Assembly: GCA_023053545.1 (NCBI GenBank)
Contig: JAKZAN010000004.1
Location: 9,672,001 to 9,736,000 of the forward strand
From: Lepidurus packardi
Lineage: Eukaryota > Arthropoda > Branchiopoda > Notostraca > Triopsidae
Direction: 5' to 3'
DNA length: 64,000 nucleotides
Notes under the pieces: generated by a model
The model's input: the letters and a program-made list of their open reading frames with translations, nothing else
The model's database searches: none
Told to the model about the DNA's origin: nothing
In this document: one piece after another, positions 59,456-64,000 of the stretch
How the letters are laid out: each line of letters starts with the position of its first letter
Position numbering within the stretch: position 1 is the stretch's first letter
Program-made: the position numbers and the translations under genes

Positions 59456-59658
59456 CCGGTAAGAGTTATAATCCTAGCAGTATAAACTGAAAATTACGAT
59501 TTCGTGGATGCGAAGATTCTCGACTGTTGTCTTTCCTGTATTTATATAAAGACCACGAGATGGTGACCAACAAGTAAATAATACAAAATGATGAATTGCA
59601 ATACACGTGCCTGTGTGACGTCACTGGGGGACTTTTTGAGACAATAATGATTCCATAA

Positions 59659-60503
59659 CTATTGAGGCGGAACTTTGTACTGCTTCAAAGATTGAATCTG
59701 TCTCGTTTCGTAGACTAGTGCGTGGGCCAGCGATAGGTAACAAACTGAAGGAATGATTCGAGTAACTTGTCTCACCTCCACCGATTCCCAGATTGTCGAT
59801 GACTATATCCATAGGGGAGAAAGTTGTCCTGCAATTGAAAAAGTATTAGAAAAATCTTCAAGTTGTAAAACGTATAGGTACCTTGTATGCAAGAAAGCCA
59901 AAAGCGAGCTATATTTAGTCGGGCTTGGAAGAATGGTATCGCAACACAAAAGAAGCAAAATTGGAGGTGGATTTTGTGGCAGTTCGAGAAGATGAGCTCG
60001 TTCGAGTAGCGAAGGATGGGGCTGACTTCCTCTGCGAATGCTAAACCAGCCAATGAATGGACCTTCTTTGGGAAGTGTCTCTTTCATCCTTTTCTCCGGA
60101 GTCGAATAGGCAATGTCGGAAATGACTATAAAAAAAATTTACGGTAGAGGTCTAAAAAATGTAAGAATTTTTTTGTTTTTTTACCATAGCTTATTACCAC
60201 CTTTTCAGCAAGGTCCCCAGAAACAGACGACCTACAGTACGTTTTCTGGACAACCTCGCCACAGAGCCATCCTTCCTATGTGAAAATTCATTAATTTATA
60301 ATTAACTTGTACGTTTATTGAGGTATTACACGCTTTTTACCACGCTTAATTTATTGCGATTGTTGCGCTTCCTTTCGGGCTTTTTTAAAACTTGACAATA
60401 CTAAACTAACCAGTTCGCAAGAAGGGCCACTTTCGGAATTAAACATAAAGTGCGCCACAAGTACATGCGGGATCACCAGTTCCGTTTCGGTGTTGTTATC
60501 CAT
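59659..60503 (-). CDS. Short Abraxas/FAM175-like MPN-minus protein
   Basis: Five coding exons: 60503-60411, 60275-60185, 60125-59882, 59828-59776 and 59744-59659, in frame, 188 residues. Order of motifs: VLVAHFMFNSESG, EGWLCGEVV (compare EGFLLGEV in Abraxas proteins), ISDIAYS, GPFIGWFSIRRGS (compare VIGWYRFRRN), a helix with ERAHLLEL, PILLLLCC, TTFSPMDIVIDNLGIGG, then YETRQIQSLKQYK and a stop. No JAMM zinc ligands are seen, as in the MPN-minus subunits of BRISC and BRCA1-A. The long coiled coil that follows in vertebrate Abraxas is missing, so it is truncated, very divergent, or has further exons I missed. It is head to head with RIOK1. Confidence 0.6.
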
Positions 60504-60973
60504 CACTCCAGGCGTTACAATTAAGAAAATTTTTACAACACTTGTGCATTCAGTAGAAAATATGTGTAACGTTTTTGACCCTTCACATTTTCCGTATTTT
60601 CACATGTTGGCCAGGGAACTGTTGCGACCCAAGTTCGATATCTGCCCGAGTTCGAGCTCGGGCAGCCCAAGTTCGTACTTGGGTAGACACTGAACTTGGG
60701 ACGCGAGGCATCTGCCCAAGTTCGATGCTTAAAAGTATGAACTTTATATTTGACGTGACACATTTTGCAGAGGCGTGGCATTTTCCAAAAGAACGGTGTA
60801 ACTCGGGTAGAGGCTCTACTTGGGTCGCAACAGAACCACGAATTGCATCTCAAACTGACGTTGGAAGCTCGCGATTTTGTTTACTATTTTGCTTGCCATG
60901 CGGCACTCGACCAGCTTTAATTCGTGATTTTCAAATAAAAATAATTTAGTGTAATTAACGAACCATACTAATT
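60504..60973. promoter_or_regulatory. Shared upstream region of RIOK1 and the Abraxas-like gene
   Basis: 470 bp between divergent start codons. Almost half is a MITE (60620-60832). No TATA box seen. Confidence 0.5.
60620..60832. mobile_element. MITE in a divergent promoter
   Basis: Termini TGTTGCGACCCAAG and CTTGGGTCGCAACA are perfect inverted repeats, with a further partial match inside (TCTGCCCGAGTT against AACTCGGGTAGA). GAAC flanks both ends (60616-60619 and 60833-60836). Duplication length is ambiguous (4 bp GAAC or 2 bp AA), so no superfamily is assigned. The interior is a chain of CCCAAGTTCG repeats and their inverses. Confidence 0.82.
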
Positions 60974-63158
60974 ATGGGTGAAGTAATTGAAGGGCAGTTT
61001 GATGAAGCCGAGCTCGACAACGGGTATTTTATAAGCAAAATTGTTGTAAACTAAAACAAAGAAAATACATTATTTCGTTTTTTAATGTAATTTTCAGCGT
61101 TGTGCTCCTCCACGAAGTAAATAAAATTAAACCCATTGATAGTCCGTCAACGGATGAGGTTATTGAAGCTAGTTATGAAGACGAAGAATTAGAGGATTAT
61201 TGGGACGATTCTTACGACGAAGACTTCGATGACCACCGTAATTTTAATTCCAAATTGTACTCAGCTATTCGTTACTTTTGTTTTACTTTTAGCTGTTGTC
61301 AGTAAACACGGAACAAGTCATAGTAACCAGCAAAAGTCTTCAAGTAAATTGGAATCTTTTCAGCCCTCAGAGAAACTCTTCAAGAAATTCGTTCACAAAA
61401 TAAAGTTGGATGACAGGAAAATGGCAGAAAGCGAGCATGACAAGTATGGTTTCAAACACTATAATTTGTGCTTAACTTTTGTCTTCTCTTGGATAAGGGT
61501 TCGTTGTAAAGATAAGCAAGATCGGGCTACGGCAGAGCAAGTTATGGATCCTCGCACAAGAATGATCCTCTTCAAGCTAATGAATCGCTCGTTCGTGTCA
61601 CAAATCAACGGCTGTGTGTCGACCGGCAAGGAAGCCAACGTGTACTATGCAACCGGGAAGAATGACGAGCCTTTAGCTTTAAAAGTCTACAAAACATCCA
61701 TCTTGGTTTTTAAAGACCGAGACAAATACGTTACTGGGGAATTCAGGTACACAAACAACGAAAAAAAAAACTTTGAAAGAATCACCTAATTTGCGGAGTG
61801 AACTCCAGATTCCGTCATGGTTATTGCCGGTCCAATCCCAGAAAACTTGTCAAAACTTGGGCCGAAAAGGAAATGCGAAATCTTTCGCGAATCTACACGG
61901 CCGGACTTCCTTGCCCACAACCGATTCTTCTCCGAAGCCACGTCTTACTTATGAGCTTTATAGGATCAAATGGCTGGCCAGCTCCTCTTCTAAAAGTAAG
62001 AACTTTATTCTTATATCTTACTCTTACTATTATTCTTATTATTATTCTTATTATCGTATTCTTATTCTTATATTTTTTCCCTTTCTATTCTATTTCTCAT
62101 TATTTCATTCTATAATCGTGACCTAGGATGTTGAGCTTGGCGATTCCAAAGCACGCGAACTGTACCGGGATTGCGTTATTATCATGAGGCGACTGTACCA
62201 CGAATGCAAGTTAATTCACGCGGATTTAAGTGAATTTAACATGCTGTAAGCCGTTATATCCATTTCGCCCCATAATTTTCATTATTTTTTTATTTTTTTT
62301 TTTAAAAAAGGTACCACGAAGGCAAACTGTACATTATCGACGTCTCGCAATCAGTAGAGCACGATCATCCACACGCCCTGGAATTCCTCAGGAAAGATTG
62401 TACCAACGTCAGAGGTAATTTCCTTTCTTTTGACGTTAGACCAAGTGTGTTTTTGTAACTTGTTTTGTTTTGCAGACTATTTTAGGAAGCAGGGCGTTGC
62501 GACGATGACTGTCAAGGAGTTGTTTGACTTTATTGTCGATCCCACTATTGATGCCGAAAACATGGAGTGTTACCTTGACCGAATGGCTGATTTAGCGACA
62601 CAACATGACCACGAAACCGTCACCAACGAGGAAGCCGTAGCGGAAGAAGTGTTTCTTAAAACGTATATACCAAAACGATTGGACGAGGTACAACATCTTT
62701 TAATAAAAACGAAAACTGACGCATTGTTCGCCATCTAGGTTCTCAAATTTGAAGAAGATATCGTGCAGGTAAAATCGGGGTCCAAGAAAGAACTCGTGTA
62801 TGGGACAATTACAGGCATGAAAGCCGACTTGTCAGGACCTAAAAGCAAACCAAGTCTTCTGGAGGAAGACAAGGAAAGTACTTGCAGCAGTTCAGATGGA
62901 TCAGAAGCAGAAGATGATCAACCAAAACCAGAAGTTGAAGAATCTAGTGGTTTCATATCCAGTGCGCGTCCGCGAGATGAGTCACCGACCAGCAAAAGAG
63001 TAATGTTGATAGAATTAAACTGAAAGTAGTTAACTTAACAGTGGTACTTTTAGGAGCGGAAACACGCTGTAAAGGCAGAGAAGGCAGAAAAGAGAAACGA
63101 GAAGATCAAGAAGCACGTGAAGAAACGGAAACAAAAGGTGGGAAAGACGGGAAAATAA
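60974..63158 (+). CDS. RIOK1: RIO kinase 1
   Basis: Ten coding exons: 60974-61023, 61098-61256, 61303-61443, 61498-61746, 61809-61995, 62127-62245, 62311-62414, 62476-62687, 62739-62999 and 63054-63158, in frame, 528 residues (human 568). An acidic N-terminus precedes the conserved [20 protein letters not shown]. The RIO fold has [16 protein letters not shown] (nucleotide loop), [30 protein letters not shown]-type sequence (seen as [16 protein letters not shown]), [19 protein letters not shown], the catalytic [11 protein letters not shown], and metal-binding [20 protein letters not shown]. The lysine-rich C-terminus ends [14 protein letters not shown]1 acts in late 40S maturation in the cytoplasm. 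Its stop codon is 79 bp from that of MED10. Confidence 0.96.
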
Positions 63159-63237
63159 GTGTATTGGTTTATCAAAGACAGAAACTGATACAAACGTAAA
63201 TTGAGATGGTAAATGTAATGCTGAGACGTAAAAAGGG
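63159..63237. other. Tail-to-tail spacer of RIOK1 and MED10
   Basis: Only 79 bp separate the two stop codons, and no AATAAA is visible on either strand, so the 3' UTRs probably overlap into the opposite coding exon or use variant signals. Confidence 0.5.
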
Positions 63238-63769
63238 CTAAGGTTGGGGTCGGTCGTCGCCGCGAATTGCTCTGTACTTGGCCATTTCATTAGGAAAGAC
63301 TTGGCAAAGCTCCACCATCATGTGAGCGCGGAATTTACGATACGAGTCAATCTTGCCTTTCACTTGCTCGTTTTTCGTGAAAGCTTTCTCCATGCAGTCT
63401 TTCGTATACAGTTGAGGATTCCTGCCTTCGTCGATGTATCTGGAAAATCAAGTTTAAGATACATCGCCTGGACAATTCGAATGAGGAAAGGTTCAAGCTT
63501 ACTCAAAGACTTCTGCTGGAATCTGAATGTCCTGAACTTGGTGTTTTAGTTTGTCAATATCTTGCAGTCCTTGCACAACAGAATTTCTTTACAAATTTCA
63601 AGTTAGGAAAATTTCATAAATCTAGTATTCAAGCTGAAAAAACTTACATTTTCTGGTTGAGAACGCTCTGACCCTGTGGCTGAAAGTCGCTTACAATTAT
63701 CTTAATTTGCCGAACATTCTCGATGAAAAGCTCTAACTGGGTTTCCAAATTTTCTAATGGCAAACCCAT
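63238..63769 (-). CDS. MED10: Mediator complex subunit 10
   Basis: Three coding exons: 63769-63648, 63586-63503 and 63439-63238, in frame, 135 residues, the usual family length. Motifs: LENLETQLELFIENVRQI, DFQPQGQSVLNQK, GLQDIDKLKHQVQDI, PAEVFEYIDEGRNPQLYTK and KNEQVKGKIDSYRKF, ending near MAKYRAIRG. MED10 belongs to the Mediator middle module and contacts activators in transcription by RNA polymerase II. Confidence 0.96.
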
Positions 63770-64000
63770 TGTTAACCTAGTTGAATGGTCGTGGACACAT
63801 TAAAAGACCTGATAAGTAAACAAAGTAAATTGCTTTCAGTGAAGGAGCGGCACCTAGTGACGATATATACAAATATAACTTTATTAATGCATCGTGCGTT
63901 GGCGGTAATTTGTCAGTCCAATGGCGGTGGCGGGAACGGTGTAGTGCTAGTTTAGAAAGGTTGTTTCCTTAAAAAAGATACATCATTTAGGGGTAATCAC
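63770..64000. other. MED10 5' flank
   Basis: Upstream of the MED10 start codon to the edge of the window. No coding exon seen. Confidence 0.4.

Noticed and set aside
1..64000. Integrated viral sequence
   Set aside because: I saw no capsid, envelope or viral polymerase motifs. The only reverse-transcriptase-type remnant is the LINE C-terminus at 43.5-44.5 kb.

Overview
The window is eukaryotic nuclear DNA from an invertebrate, most likely an arthropod. The genes have many exons with GT-AG introns, there are three nuclear tRNA-Arg genes, and there is one Cas-family scaffold gene and one TBP-related factor gene of the bilaterian TBPL1/Trf2 type. I cannot fix the species from the sequence. Gene names below rest on motif and residue-order resemblance remembered from these families, not on a search. 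Exon boundaries were read by eye from GT/AG sites and frame continuity, and almost all chains close in frame.

Layout. 1-4.6 kb: the 5' part of an SLC22-type organic cation transporter (minus) and a BTB-C2H2 zinc-finger gene (minus). 4.6-25.5 kb: a gene-poor stretch with two tandem tRNA-Arg(TCG) genes, long hairpin elements, a decayed pogo/CENP-B-like transposase and a roughly 350-bp tandem repeat. 25.5-30.4 kb: the p130Cas-type adaptor gene (plus). 31.1-33.2 kb: CFDP1/BCNT (minus) and TMEM170 (plus), head to head. 35.4 kb: tRNA-Arg(TCT). 35.9-40.6 kb: GLG1, 14 coding exons (minus). 41.8-46.3 kb: an unnamed two-CCCH-finger gene (minus) whose large intron holds a LINE relic split by a MITE. 48.4-50.7 kb: Trf2/TBPL1 (plus) and MRGBP/Eaf7 (minus), tail to tail. 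52.6-63.8 kb: a dense block with a carbohydrate sulfotransferase, B4GALT7 and the eIF2-alpha kinase PERK (all plus), a short Abraxas-like MPN gene (minus), RIOK1 (plus) and MED10 (minus).

Several genes share compartments or processes. GLG1, the sulfotransferase, B4GALT7, PERK and probably TMEM170 act in the ER/Golgi system. B4GALT7 adds the first galactose of the glycosaminoglycan linker, and the neighbouring enzyme probably sulfates glycans. CFDP1, MRGBP, Trf2 and MED10 act in chromatin or transcription. Physical linkage here does not prove co-regulation.

The most notable non-genic signal is a set of small inverted-repeat elements with 3-bp TWA target duplications (Harbinger-like), placed 24 bp after the Cas stop codon, inside the CCCH gene intron, and 235 bp upstream of MRGBP. 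A further inverted-repeat element lies in the shared RIOK1/Abraxas-like upstream region, and a compound palindrome abuts the TATA box of the sulfotransferase gene. I did not find a convincing wholly new biochemical system.
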